Source of the DNA: Cryptomeria japonica
Taxonomy: Eukaryota; Streptophyta; Pinopsida; Cupressales; Cupressaceae
Assembly (NCBI RefSeq): GCF_030272615.1
Contig: NC_081405.1
Coordinates: 573,841,252 to 573,905,251, forward strand
DNA length: 64,000 bases
Reading direction: 5' to 3'
Shown here: piece by piece, positions 23,566-35,579 of the stretch
Numbering within the stretch: position 1 is the first letter of the stretch
How the letters are laid out: each line of letters opens with the position of its first letter
Notes under the pieces: model-generated
The model's database searches: none
Told to the model about the DNA's origin: nothing
Seen by the model: the letters and a program-made list of their open reading frames with translations, nothing else
Program-made: the position numbers and the translations under genes

Positions 23566-23703
23566 TGTTACAAGCTAGGGTTGTTGTTGCACCAAAAGAT
23601 AGACCTGTCAATGCCCGATACAACCACTAGACTTATAGAATCCATAGGAGGCTATTAAACCATGTCGCAAATCCCTGGGAGGGACACTAGCCCACTGCCA
23701 ACA
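23566..23703 (-). repeat. TRIM terminal repeat, proximal copy
   Basis: A 138-bp copy, TGTTACAAGC...CTGCCAACA on the plus strand. It supplies the last 30 or so codons of the false ORF that ends at 23608. Confidence 0.88.
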
Positions 23704-25139
23704 AGTACCCAGATCCTTTTCCTTTGAGTATGTTATAGGCTTGGTTGTTGTAGTCCTCTTAGGTTTTGTCTTTGACACTTTCTTCTTTCCACCTGTTAAT
23801 TCTTCATCTTTAGCAAGTGTGACCCCTATTTTCTCACTAGCACCGCTGGAGGTAGTGGCACCAGATGCTTCACTTCCATATTTCTTGTCAAGTGTATGAA
23901 TCATTCTTCTTAATTTTCTTTTCATGATTGGCACCTGAAGTTCCTGTTTTGTTTTGGAGCTTGCCTCCTCACATGTTGCAAATCTCTTTCCCTCTGAGTC
24001 TATTGGTTTAGACAGAAGCATATTGACATGAATTTTAACAAGATCTACTGCAACCTCATAACCCATAGGTGGAACCCAAAAGGTTCTGTGTTGAACTACT
24101 TGAATGATACAACAATATGTGTCTACAAGAAAACAATTTTTTTCTTTGTATTTTTGTACTGTTCTGGTTGGAATTATTTCCCTTTTTTGCATCCTAATTT
24201 GGATTTCCTTGAAATATCCCCACATTATTTCACCAAACTTATCTCCTTGATCCCTAGACATTTCACCTATTTGAACCATGATAGGTTTCTCTTTAGACCA
24301 TACTACCTTACCCTTACTGGGGAAGATGTTTTGCACATAAAAAAATATACATACCAGAAGTGAGCCATATTTGAAAGATTGCTTCTTGTCCTCCTTAATT
24401 TTTTCCATGTTCACCATAAATTAGCTATTAATCATCTCACAAATATCATAGGTTGCATCCTCCTTGATTATTCAATAGCCAACATGTATGGCACTGCTCG
24501 ACACACTATTCATCTGTCTTGATTGATAAAACTTGTAACCCAACACTGCAGAGGCAAATATTACTTCAGCATCCTCAATATGGGTGATTGGCATTATTGT
24601 ACTATCACATCAGGATTTGGTTAACCAGATGACTTCAGATGATGAAATCATTCTTAGGGTTAATGCTTCACTAGTTGCACTAAACCCTATCACTCTTTGA
24701 ATCATCTCCTTTGTAATCTTGATCAGTGCTTGAGCTTCCAGCCATAAAAATTGATCATGACCCCTGCTCAGTACATACCTAACCTAGTCGTCTTGAAATA
24801 GATCAGGAAATTCAACAACATTAGCCAAACCCTTGGTCTTCAGAGATAGAAATTTTGCCTTCAATTGATCATTAACATAGAACCCTTTAAACTCATTTCG
24901 AATGAACTTTTCTCCAATTTCTTTGAGCTTGCAATAAATGTAGGAGCAAATGTCTTCTACCAACAATACACCAAAGGGCATAGATGATAAAGCACTGGTC
25001 ATGTCGATTTTAGTGGCTTTCATCAGATGCAGCTCGAACTCAGGATGGGGTTCTTTGATAGCTTCAACCAACACAAGAGTCAAAATCGGCGCTGCCATGA
25101 CGACCTTCCAACGAAATTTTCTCAGGCAGAATTGAATAC

Positions 25140-25551
25140 CTTCTCCTTAGAAATACTAAACATTGCTATCGCTTTGCTTGAACTACTAGCACAAATATTT
25201 CTTAGCAAGATTCAAATCACCTTTGATCACACAAGAGCTCAAGAGATTTCATAAGAAAATAGGATAAATAAAAATGTGTTGACATTTCTTATTTATCCTT
25301 TGAGATTTATCGACGTTATACTAAAACAGTTAGTTTAGAAACTTACAACTTAAAATACACCGATTTTACTTTACTGGTTGCTTGTTACTGATATCTATAC
25401 ACAAACAACTGACTCACAAGACATTCTTCAACCAAGAACTTTTAGACTAGCTCTTATGCATCACAACTATGCAGATAGACATATCCTTATATTTGTTAAG
25501 GGGATTCAAAAGTAATCTTACCATATGTGCTCCCCCTAAGCATCAATATAC
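25140..25551. other. Spacer between ORF1 and ORF2 of element B
   Basis: AT-rich DNA with no recognisable coding or structural feature. A pol gene of usual size (3 kb or more) cannot be present in this 0.4-kb gap. Confidence 0.6.
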
Positions 25552-26934
25552 CTAGTTAGAAGAGGAACTGTCATCACTGATGGATGATGACTTGGTTTCA
25601 GAATGACGTTCTCCTTCTTTTCCTTCTTCCTTCTTGATCCATGTGTTTTTCATTTGATTTCTTACTTCTTCAGTTGTCTTCTTTCCTTTCAAGTCATGTT
25701 TCTCTTTCTTCTTGCTAAACCGGTTCTTGTCTTCAGATAGGTTGTAGGCTTTTCTCCTGCATTCTATGGATAAGTGGTCGATCGTATGGCAGTTGAAGCA
25801 TGCTATACAAGTTGTCATCCATGGTCCTAAATTGTTTCTCTGGCCCATTCTCATTGTGTAGTTTTCTACAACATGACCAAAATTACCACACGTAGAACAG
25901 GTGGCATTCAACTGACTACTCCTTTTGTCAGGATTGTCCGGTTTGAATGGTGATCTTGATACATTTGACTTGAACCTACATTCTTTAGATCTGTGTCCAA
26001 ACTTATTGCATGTGAAGCAATGTCCATTAAATATTTTTCTATTTGACATACTGCTAGATTGAGATCTACACTCATAAGTAGTTTGGCCATACTTATGACA
26101 ATTATGGCAGTATCCATCAAAGGTGAAAATCTTCTTTTGACTAACCAGTTTATTTCTACATTCATTAGTCTTATGACCCGATTTACCACAATGATTACAA
26201 GAGGATTTGGAAAACTTCATACCTTTCACTTCTGAATGGATCCTTTTATCATCCTTCATCTTTTTGGATTTAGATGATTCTCCAGTTTCCATAGGACCTG
26301 AACCGGGGTAACCAAGGCCGGTTGTATCCTTTGTTCTTCTCTGAGCCTTCAACTTTTTATTTACCTTCTTAGAGCTTTCATTGAATTTCCTCAACTTCTC
26401 ATTTCTCTCATTTTCAGTTTTTAAATCTCTCTTGAGTTGTTCAATCTCTTTCACCATCTTTTTTTTTATGTTGTCATGAAGTTTCTTATGTATGTATTCA
26501 TTCTCCTGAGTGAGAATTCAGATTTCTTCATCTTTCTCAATCATGATTGCATCATTTTCTCTCAGAGAATCTTCAGCAAGCCTCCTAGCTCTCTCAACTT
26601 TTGACAGATATTCTTCTGCCTCCTTCTTTCTTTCACCGACACTTCTGCTAGCTTCCAATATCAAAGTCATTCTTAGGGCCTATCCTTGATGTTCTCTTTT
26701 GAGATGTGTGACTTATTTGGTCAGCTTCATGTTCTTTTCCATGAGTTCTGAGACTAATTCTTCAACTTCTTTAGATCCACTCTATTTAGAGAGTTGATCT
26801 ATGATGTCCTAACTCTCATTTAGCTATTGAGCTAATTCCTTTCTTTTTGCAAGAGATTTTCTTGGTATCTCTTTCAGATGAGCAATAACTTTGTTTGCTT
26901 CGTCAATCTGTTTCTAATACCGATATTCTTCCAT
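25552..26934 (-). pseudogene. ORF1 of element B: coiled coil plus five zinc knuckles (gag-like)
   Basis: One minus-strand frame runs from ATG 26934 to the stop at 25552 (461 codons). Seven in-frame stops fall in the first third, with no frameshift, and the last 301 codons (from 26457) are open. The N-terminal half is Glu/Lys/Leu-rich and coiled-coil-like. Five CCHC-type knuckles follow: CNHCGKSGHKTNEC, CHNCHKYGQTTYEC (His replaced by Gln), CFTCNKFGHRSKEC, CSTCGNFGHVVENY (last Cys replaced by Tyr) and CFNCHTIDHLSIEC. The end is Lys/Ser/Glu-rich. CCHC knuckles bind RNA in gag nucleocapsids. The usual copia gag N-terminal domain was not seen; the coiled coil starts about 45 bp after the primer site. 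It probably packages element RNA; that role is inferred. Confidence 0.7.
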
Positions 26935-26977
26935 GATCTTTATCCTCAAGCTGTCAAGCTTCAGTCTAGAAGAATAT

Positions 26978-26990
26978 GACTTTGATACCA
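26978..26990 (-). promoter_or_regulatory. Primer-binding site of element B
   Basis: Minus strand TGGTATCAAAGTC lies two bases after the LTR end. It is the plant tRNA-Met type site with changes. Confidence 0.65.
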
Positions 26991-26992
26991 AT

Positions 26993-27565
26993 TTTTAGTC
27001 CCAACCAGTGCTGAGAGGGGAGGGGTGAATGAACTCTTTACCAGTTTTCTTCAACTAAAAATTTAAATTTAAGTTATCACTAACTTAACATTCATCATAT
27101 AAATAACTATTGTAGAAGAATAATAATGCATGGAAAGAAACACAGTGACACCAATATTTATCTCGTGGAAACCCAAATGGGAGAAAACCAAGGGTGTGAG
27201 TAGGAACTCACAAACTTTGTACTCTTCTGGAGTACGCTCGGTGAAGAGCCATCCCTGTTAGGAGATTACAAAGACACTATTAGGTGCCACCCGGTTAAGG
27301 GATTTTGTCTAAGGCCTATTAGTGCCTTTACCCTATTAAAGATAACGTTATCAAAAGGTCTAAAATCATCAGCTAAGATGATACCCAATTAAGGTATTTT
27401 TACAATGGGACCTATTAAATTTCACCCTATTAAGGGATTTTAGTTGTAATTGTTAGAGAGTAACATAAATATGATCTTCTAGAGTGGCTACTGATTAGCT
27501 TGATCAGATCATACTGAATAATCACACTATGTCTGTATCAGTTGTGTCTATTCTGCAGAGCACTG
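26993..27565 (-). repeat. 5' LTR of element B, truncated to its last 570 bp
   Basis: The segment matches 19747-20335 along its whole length, including the CACCCGGTTAAGGG repeats and the GGGGAGGGGTGAAT terminal box. The match stops near 27565, where copia RNase H sequence begins. The U3 half is missing. Confidence 0.75.
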
Positions 27566-27569
27566 ATTT

Positions 27570-29843
27570 CCTACATGCTAAACTGGACTCTTTTCAAGCT
27601 TGATTGTACTTTGATTGTCACACTTGACTGGAGTTGGTCCATCTCTCTTTTGTCGCAGATCTTTAATATTTCACAATAGCCAAAGTGCTTCAAAGGTAGC
27701 ACTACACAATGCTTTGTACTAAACTTTAGTAGATGACAAGGAAATAGTTGGTTGCTATTTTCTTCTTCAATAAAAAGCACTTGATAATATGTTGAATCCA
27801 TAACTAGTTGTTAACTTATGATCATCTCGATTAGCTACCAAATTAGAATTTAAGTAACTTATCAAGTCAACATTCAAATGTTTAGCATATTCAATACAAA
27901 AGTTTATAGTAGCCTATAGGTATAAAATGAATTTATTTGCTACTTTCCAATGATGCTTTAGATATTTAGACATGAATTTTCTAAGTATGTTGAGTGAATA
28001 TGCAACATGAGACATTGTAATGGTCGAGTAGTTCAAACTTCCCACCATTTGTCTATACAAAGTCCCATTGACTTTTGAAGTATCATTATCACAACAAAAT
28101 TTGAAATTATGTTCTAATGGAGTAAAAATTGCTTCACAATCTTACATATCAAACCTTTGGATCAACTTTTTCAAATATTTTGTGTAATCAAAGTCTTACC
28201 ATCTTGTCTGCACACTTCAATTCCTAAACAATAGTGCATTGTACCAAGATCCTTCATTTCAAACACCTATAATTTAAAATCTAATTTTCTCTCATCAATC
28301 AAATCTATACCACTTCCTACTATATTTTTAGTCATCCACATATAATGAAATCAAAACAATATTCCCATGTTCATCATTATTTATGTAAACAGTTGGATCA
28401 TTTTTACTCTTGATATACCCTTATTGAAAGAATAATTTATCAATTTTTTCATACCATGATATTGGTGCGTGTTTGAGAGCATACAATTTTTTCTTGAACT
28501 TTCATACCAAATGTTCTTTTTCCTTCTTTACAAATCTTTCAAGTTGAACATGATAAATTTATTTCTTTAAATCACTCATTTAAAATATGTTGACTTAACA
28601 TCCGTTTGATGACCCCAATTAAACTTAGTAGAAAGTATAATCATAAGTCTAATAGTATTCATTTTAGCTACTAGCACAAAGGTATCTTCATAATCCATTC
28701 CTTCATTTTGTGACTACCCTTTTATTACTAATCTAGCCGAATTTTCCAATAGTACCATCAGCTTTAAATTAGTCTTGAATAGCCATTTCGAGCTATAGGA
28801 ATTTTTTTTGCAAGTGATTCAACTAATTTACAAGTGTCATTATCCATAATTGCATAATATTCTTCTTGCATTGAATTCATCCATTCCTTATAATTCTTAG
28901 TTTCTTCAAAATATTGAGGTTCATCTGCACTCATTAATTTATGCCTACTTTGTTCATGTGTTTGCTAATCTACAATATCTTAACTTTCATTTTTCTTCTT
29001 CAAGTAGTTTCCATGTAGTAGAGTTATTGTCCTTTTCTTCCTATGGACATCATTTGCAAACTCGTGAAATGTGACATCTCTACTAGAAAACACACTATGA
29101 GTAGCTCAATTATACATCCTATAGGCTTTATGATTAGCACAATAACCAATAAAAATATATTTGATTGACTCTAGATCAGTTTTCTCCTATTCTCTTTCGG
29201 AATATGACAAAATGACTTACTTTCAAAGATTCTCAAATGACTAATAATAGGTTTAGTACCAATAAGAGATTCATAAGGAGTTCTATTTACTAGATACTTG
29301 GTAGGTCTCTATTATAAAAATAAATAGATGTACTAACTACTTTAGCCCACAAATTATTAAGGAGGTTATTTCTTTTTAATATACTCCTAACAAACTCAAC
29401 AATTCTTTCATTTTTTTCATTTAGCCACACCATCCTGTTCTGGTCTATGGGAAATTGTGTATTGCCTAAGAATTTCATTATGTTTAAAATATTTCACAAA
29501 TTTTTCTAAAGTATGTTCTCCCCCTTGATCTAATCTAATATTTTTTAAATTATGGTTTGTTTTTTCCACCGTATATTTAAATTATTTGAAATATTCAAAC
29601 ACTTCACTCTTATTCCTCAAGAAGTACACCCAGATATATCTAATGCAGTCATGAACAAATATAAGGAAGTAAAAAATTTCCCCCAATTGATTGTGGTTGC
29701 ATGGGACCACACACATATGAATGCACTAATTCAAGATTGTTTGTTTTCCTTTGATTAGTCATTATTGGAAATTATCTTATATGTTGTTTATCTAATACAC
29801 AACCATCACAAATAATCTATTCACCCTTAAATATTGAAAGACT
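27570..29843 (-). pseudogene. Copia pol, distal part (end of integrase, RT, RNase H) of element E
   Basis: On the minus strand, from high to low coordinates, these follow in order: the end of a GAG-pre-integrase block (ICDGCVLDKQH, near 29815); the integrase core start (HSYVCGPMQ near 29710); QNRMVWLNEKNERIVEF (near 29420); the RT start (MNSMQEEYYAIMDNDT, near 28870); the catalytic YVDD (28331-28342, intact, followed by a stop); MKDLGTMHYCLGIEV (near 28240); and RNase H with QPTISLSSTK (near 27740). Many stops and small frameshifts are present. The order IN-RT-RNase H is that of copia. The 3' end is cut at the truncated LTR of element B; the 5' side continues at 41430. Confidence 0.85.
29839..29843. 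repeat. Left target duplication of the 11.6-kb insert (AGACT)
   Basis: AGACT here and AGACC at 41430-41434 flank the insert. Copia coding sequence resumes in frame on either side when one copy is removed. Confidence 0.5.
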
Positions 29844-29939
29844 TGTTATGCTCTGCATACTCACCCCCTCTATTTCATGCTTTGAAATGTGGGTTCCCCC
29901 TTTTCTTCTCTCCCTTTATTTGTGTTTCCCTTTTGTTTG

Positions 29940-30150
29940 ATACTCCGGAGTTTTAGAATCTTGAAACCCCGGGGTGTGCTTTTGCTTTCCTTTTGTGTAC
30001 TCCAAAAACTCCAAGTTCTCAGGGTCTCATAGTGCATTTACTTTATCTCCTTTGTTTTGGGTTTTTACTCTGGAACCTGGGGTTCCTAGGATTCTGGAGT
30101 ATTTTCTTTTTCCTATTGAGGACCTCAGAATCTTGTAACTCCAAAGTTTT
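29940..30150 (+). repeat. Cluster of short GAATCTTG/GGATTCTGGAGT-type motifs, copy 1
   Basis: AGAATCTTGAAACCCC, TTCCTAGGATTCTGGAGT and CAGAATCTTGTAACTCC recur here. The same motif family returns at 35580-36560. Confidence 0.45.
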
Positions 30151-30259
30151 CTTTGTTATGTTTTGGTTTCTGTTGCCAAAATTTTTACTCATTGTTCATT
30201 TTTGGTTTACTGTTTTGTCCTAGGACATGAATGATTCAAAGGAAAATTGCATTTATAAA

Positions 30260-33200
30260 TCTTTTCTACATTGCCCTCCATGTGCAGTGATGAAACAGAC
30301 AAGGTCTATGATAATTACACATCATTGCATTTTCTAAGTATTTGAAACATAGAATTAAATTATACAAATTTGTTCTGAATGTGGAATTTTATTGATGAAA
30401 TAATGTACATGTTTCTCACACAAGCCATGAGACTACCCAATACTTGTTCAATGCTAGTAAAGAAAAATCTATACATGCATAAGTATATTGGAAAGTAAAT
30501 GTGCATAGGAAGATATGGACCAACCATTTCTTGAATGACTAGTAGCCTAGTGTGTTGTTTTGTTATGTGTCTTATTTCAGTTGTTAGTACTCTTCTTAGT
30601 TCCACCACTTCCCTAGTACTTGCATCCAAGTGATTATGATACTATGACTATGAAAATTCTAAGCAATGACAGGTCTCTAGCATCATATGTACACTATACC
30701 TATACATGTATAAATTTAACTTTATAAGCATTCAAAGAGAAATGGTCATCTTAGTTGTGCAAGAATCCATCAGATCATCATGCAGACCCAAGATAGGCAT
30801 TTTATTCCTAACATGTGTGTCTTATGTGCAGATATAGGCGAGTCTTTTCATTTTTAGCATGTGGAGTAAAATGTGGTTCCCACAAGGGTTGAGCCCAGCG
30901 TGCTTCTTTAGAAGGAAGTGAGGAAAGGGTGTATTGGACAAATAACCATGTGAGAAAAGAAATGAATAATCAAGTACGTGAAATCAAAGCATAGTTAGAT
31001 CAAAATATGGAACTATTAAAGGGACGGGGCTATATGTCATGAAACCTTTTAGTTGATACAAGGGATTGTGATGACTAAAGTATACAAATATAGCTATTAA
31101 GAAGCATGAGGAGATGCATTAAAGGATAGACAAATGAATTTACAGTTTTTCTGAAGGAAGATGTGCTACTATAAAAGAAAATTAGTCATGGTATAATCAA
31201 ATACTAGTGGCAGTGTCATAATAGAGAGCAAGCTTTATGATCACCTTAGCTAGAAAGAATGTAGATAAAGATGGATCAACATATGAGGGTAGTGCATAAT
31301 TAGAACATAATGAGAAACTATTAAAGGGATATGATGTCAAGAAATGAAATCTTTTAGTTTAAAATCAAAAGCTATAACTAACAATCAGAATACAACCATC
31401 TTAGAATATTATACAGTAAATAACAAGAAGATAAGGCACCAACTATATTTGTCATTAATATTATCTAGAGCTAGTCCTTCTGGTCAATATAACAATCTAA
31501 TGCAGGTACAATAGTGCCAAACTCGATCATTGTGATGAAGGTTCAAGAGCCTTAAGGAGATTATCCATCACCTAGAAGTCTTGGTTCTATATAGTCTCAA
31601 ACATGATCAATAACTCTGTGATCGGCTGAGATATTATATCCAAGAATGTAAGTTAACGAGGAAAAATAATGTATGAGTTAAAAAAAAGAGTATGGACAAA
31701 TGTGGAGTTTCAGTCAATAATGCCTATTAGGAATAGCTCTTGTAGCTTAAGTGACAAATAAGTGCTGAAAATAAAGAGGAGACAATAATTTTTTACAATG
31801 GATAGATTGTAACAGTCATAGGAACACAATGAAGTCATCAATGCAATGTAAGAACATTATAGCAGTTTGAAAACACACTAAAGCTTTAATCCTCTATTTG
31901 TGTAAGCATGATCAAATTTAAAAGACAGGGACAAGAGAAAGGCCCTAGATGACCATTGAATTTACTGAAAACATACAAAGAACAATGAAGAAAAATGAAG
32001 AACAAAAGTCCTAAGGCTTTAAGTAGTAGTCATAAAGAATAGGTGAATGATGAACCACATCAATGCCACACAACATCATAAGGTCTAAAAAAATGAGTAG
32101 AGATACCAAAAAAGCATAAAATATATCAATCATATAAGACTACAACCAGGCTAGTTCTAGCTCAGAGTCTAAACAACAACATTCAAAATATATACTCATG
32201 TGAATAAACTTCTGAGATATAGCAGCCATTTAGAACATGAGTCCAATCATGGAGCATGAAGAGTATGTTTTTGTGCAGCCAAAGCAATAATAAAGATTCA
32301 AACAAAGCCCTAGTATACAAATACAGTCTAGAATAGTAAGTATCAATGAGGACATCAAGGGCAAATAATAGTGAATAAGGTGCAGATCAGTCAAGGGTTC
32401 AGGGATCACGAGAGATTTCCAGAATAGTCTCGAGCTAGAGAGAGAATGATCATAACCCACAAATAGGGAGATAAGTAGTCATGACAGTAATATATGTACA
32501 ACATTTTGGAAATTAACTCCCAAAGAATATATCACCAAGAGAAAAGTCATAGTGACAAGAAACATAAATGAACTCATGGAAAGTGATATTCTTACTTTTG
32601 GTGTAGATTTAAGAAGAAATAAATCATAGTTAAGAAATATAAAAGGAGTAGGTCACCGTGGGTATCCATCAAGAAAAACTATGTCAAAGAGAGAAAAGAT
32701 AACATAGAGTGGCCTTTGGAATTATACCACAAAGCATGAGTCACTTTTGAAACCAAGAAAAGACATCATAAACCCATATAAGTATAAAACACACACATAG
32801 GTTTTCATTTCCATGGAAATGAAAGTTTCGGTCTCAATAATAATCACGAAACCACTGAAAATAGAAACCTTGACAATGTTGGCAAGAAAGTAATGAAAAG
32901 ATATAGTTTACGTTGATGGAAAAATAGTTCCATGATTGTTAAAATAGATTACACTAAAAAATGTAAAGAAGAAGTATGCAGTAGCGAGCCTTACCTCATG
33001 TGTCTCCCTATAAACATCTTCATCAAAATCAAAAGGAATGGTAATGAATTTATGAGAAAATCATCTAAATGAAAATACCCTCACCCTCAAAGTTTCTTTT
33101 TTCTCATCTTCTCTCATGGTGGTCGTGCGCACAATGTTAAGCTACGGTTTTGAACCTAGTAGGTGGATGAGTTCACAATAATGGTTCCCACTTTCACCCA

Positions 33201-35560
33201 TGAAGGAAAAATGTGGTGGTGGGAAAAAGGATTCAGAGGGTGTTCATTCATACTAGGGGTATTCGAACAAACTACCCTTTGGGGTTCGCTTGAATCCTGC
33301 ACTTTGCTCAAACCCACTATTTCGAGTGAACCCCCTTCAATGGTTATTTTTCTCTATTTTTAATTATATTGGGGGGGTTCATTCGAGCCCCCCTTTGTTT
33401 GAACCTCCTATTTTGCACTTCTCTAAAATTTTCTACAAATTTTTGCAGACTTTTTGCCTTCAAACCTCTAGGTGAAGGCTCAAATGGAATGATCTTAACA
33501 GCCCAAAATTTTGTTTGGTATTCCTTAAAGAAATCTTTCCAATGACTATAATTTTATTACATATTGAGTTTATTATGAACTTGTTTTTTTAATTTTACCA
33601 AACATAGGTTTTTCACCGAACATGAACTTTTTTGTTCAACACATTGGGAAAAATAGTAAACTAATTCAAAAAAATATGAAAATATCTATGCCCTACATAT
33701 TGATGTCTTCTTTCTAACAAAATAAATAAATTAAATTTGAATATACATAGAACAAGTTATGTGTTCAGATGTACACCTATGTCTAAATTATACTTAGTTG
33801 GACTTGAAAACTTAATAAAATGAAAAATATTCAACATATCATCATCAAAACAACTCCATGCCCTAGATATTGATGTTACAAACCAAAATTCGAAAGAATT
33901 GATTTTTTATCATTTATAGAAAAAATGTTATGCGTTTCGGGAGGCACATCACTCTTAAAATTGTAATTTGCTATAAAAAACTACTTTTCGAGGGAGATGG
34001 AAAAATTAATACAATTTTATTTAAAGAAAATATATTTAGAATCTACATACAAGATGTTACAAATCACTAGTTTACATCATCTTTAAATTATTAATGGTTT
34101 AGAAGTTATAGGTGTTAGAAAGTGAAAGTTTTTTTTTAAATGTTCCTCTAAGTGTCAAAGTTGACCAAAAACTGGGAACCAGTATTGTAAGTTCACCCAG
34201 GCGCTATAGCTTCTTCGAGAAGCTTCAATAAAAATGAAATGCATTTTTATTTTCCTCTGTGTTTTTATTTAGGGTTATGTTGTTTCCCTAAGAATGGCGA
34301 CTATTTTTTGGTGGAATTTTTTGTAAAATGCAGTGTAGAAACTAATACCCCCTATGGGCTTTGTACTGTAATGCAAGCCCTGGGCATTTTATGCCTACTT
34401 TTTTTGCAAACTCCCATACAATATATACTTTTGTTGCCTTATGGTCATTATCTTTGACCATTATCTTCCTTATCACTCAAATTATGAGAGTGATTTTATT
34501 TATTTTGCATGAGTATCTTTGTAAAACAAATGAGTTAATAGGTATCTTTATAAACCTTTAACTCATCTTGTTATTTTTAATGCAAAAGAGGGCATATGGG
34601 ATTAGTTTGAGCTGTTTGTAGACATATGCAAGGTATCTAGGAGGTTTTATTTGGCATTTGAGAGATTTTAGGAAGCAGTTTGGAGTCTCTTTGTGTTTGG
34701 TAAAGTCAATCTTGAATTTTGACCCATTTGGAGACATTTTGGAGGAAATTTAGGTCCTAGTTTTTGGGCTTTTTGAGGACATCTGAGCTGAGATAGTTGG
34801 GTCTTCTATCTTCTTGGCATTTTTGAGGGAGTTTTTAGTGACTCCATATAGTCATCTTTTTGACTTATTGTATTCAGTTCTGACTTATACAGAGTAAAGA
34901 CTTACTGATTTTTGAGAATCCTTAGTTCATACTAGCATACTTCTTGTAATTCAGGTTATATGATACATACAAAGACTATCTTGGAGGCTATTTTGATAGT
35001 ATCATCACCGTCTTATTATTTGTAGAGTTGTTTACTTTTGAGATTGATCAAATTGTAAGTGGAATACTTTATTTCCTTATAATTTTGTCTCACTATTTTT
35101 ATATCCTCCTCGTGATAGTGTAATCTGTAGGTTGCAGTTCGTGTCAAAGTGAATGTTATGAGCTCTTCACTATGAATTTTCTTCTTCCTATATAGAGCGA
35201 GTATACATTTATACCTTTCTATGAAATACTAATGTAGGTACATGATAAGAATAAGTTGTGTGAATTTATTACTATCATTTCAATGTTCAAGTGTCATAGT
35301 TTTCCTGAATGTTATAAGTTATTAGTTGGTGTATCACCTACTTAGTTTCAATTTTTCAGTATAGTTGTTAAGTTTAGTGGTTTTAGTTTCATTTCTTCCC
35401 TTTTCCTCATAATTCAATAGTTTTAGAGTGATAACCATATAGGAGTTGGCCTGATCTGGAGATTCATTCCAATTTGTAGGTGACCCACAACCTAGGAGTG
35501 TTTCCATGTTTCTTTGAAGTACCAAGTTCTACAACTTGGTTAGGGTGAAATTCAGGAGTT
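30260..35560. other. Non-coding interior of the composite insert, possibly a nested element
   Basis: Purine-rich, non-coding DNA (31-33 kb) and AT-rich DNA (33.5-35.5 kb). A 49-bp word at 30856-30904 is repeated in inverted orientation at 46858-46906 in another insert. Near 33240-33410, GGGGTTCGCTTGAA, CGAGTGAACCCCC and GGTTCATTCGAG words recur in both orientations. No ORF is convincing. Confidence 0.4.
34208..34251. repeat. Two adjacent perfect hairpins
   Basis: AGCTTCT-TCG-AGAAGCT (34208-34224) and, two bases on, AATAAAAATG-AAATG-CATTTTTATT (34227-34251). Confidence 0.8.
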
Positions 35561-35579
35561 CATAATTTCTCTTTGTGGC

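Larger units (their letters stand above)
23360..23703 (-). mobile_element. Complete 344-bp TRIM (miniature LTR element) inside ORF2
   Basis: Two direct 138-bp terminal repeats (23360-23497 and 23566-23703) flank 68 bp. The terminal repeats end in TGTTA or TATTA on one side and CCAACA on the other. AGTAC occurs on both sides (23355-23359 and 23704-23708) as a 5-bp target duplication. On the minus strand, a primer site TGGTATCAGATC starts 2 bp after the first terminal repeat (23563 downward), and a purine tract (AGGAGAGTGA) precedes the second. These are the defining parts of a terminal-repeat retrotransposon in miniature. Removing it and one AGTAC puts both sides of ORF2 back in one frame. Confidence 0.9.
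21375..25098 (-). pseudogene. ORF2 of element B, about 1,124 codons, unknown function, split by a TRIM
   Basis: Ignoring the 344-bp TRIM and its 5-bp duplication, a single frame runs from ATG 25098 to the stop at 21375 with no frameshift. It contains 13 in-frame stops (near 24785, 24627, 24470, 24423, 23305, 23158, 23076, 22887, 22779, 22741, 22532, 22057, 21659). The layout from the N-terminus is: a globular part (25098-24420); a conserved-looking block with SFKYGSLLVCIFFYVQNIFP (about 24376-24317) and a Trp-Val-Pro-Pro block; a Lys/Ser/Thr-rich linker with SGATTSSG; an acidic part with eight EEGKEEEKK-type decamers (22470-22231); and a Leu/Lys-rich coiled-coil C-terminus related to the element A ORF. 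No protease, integrase, RT or RNase H motif was found. It lies between the zinc-knuckle ORF1 and the polypurine tract. Confidence 0.6.

Noticed and set aside
23500-23570. A tRNA-derived SINE, suggested by a GGTTCGAATCAC box B-like word on the minus strand
   Set aside because: Equal 138-bp terminal repeats, a primer site and a 5-bp duplication fit a TRIM better; no box A at the right distance.
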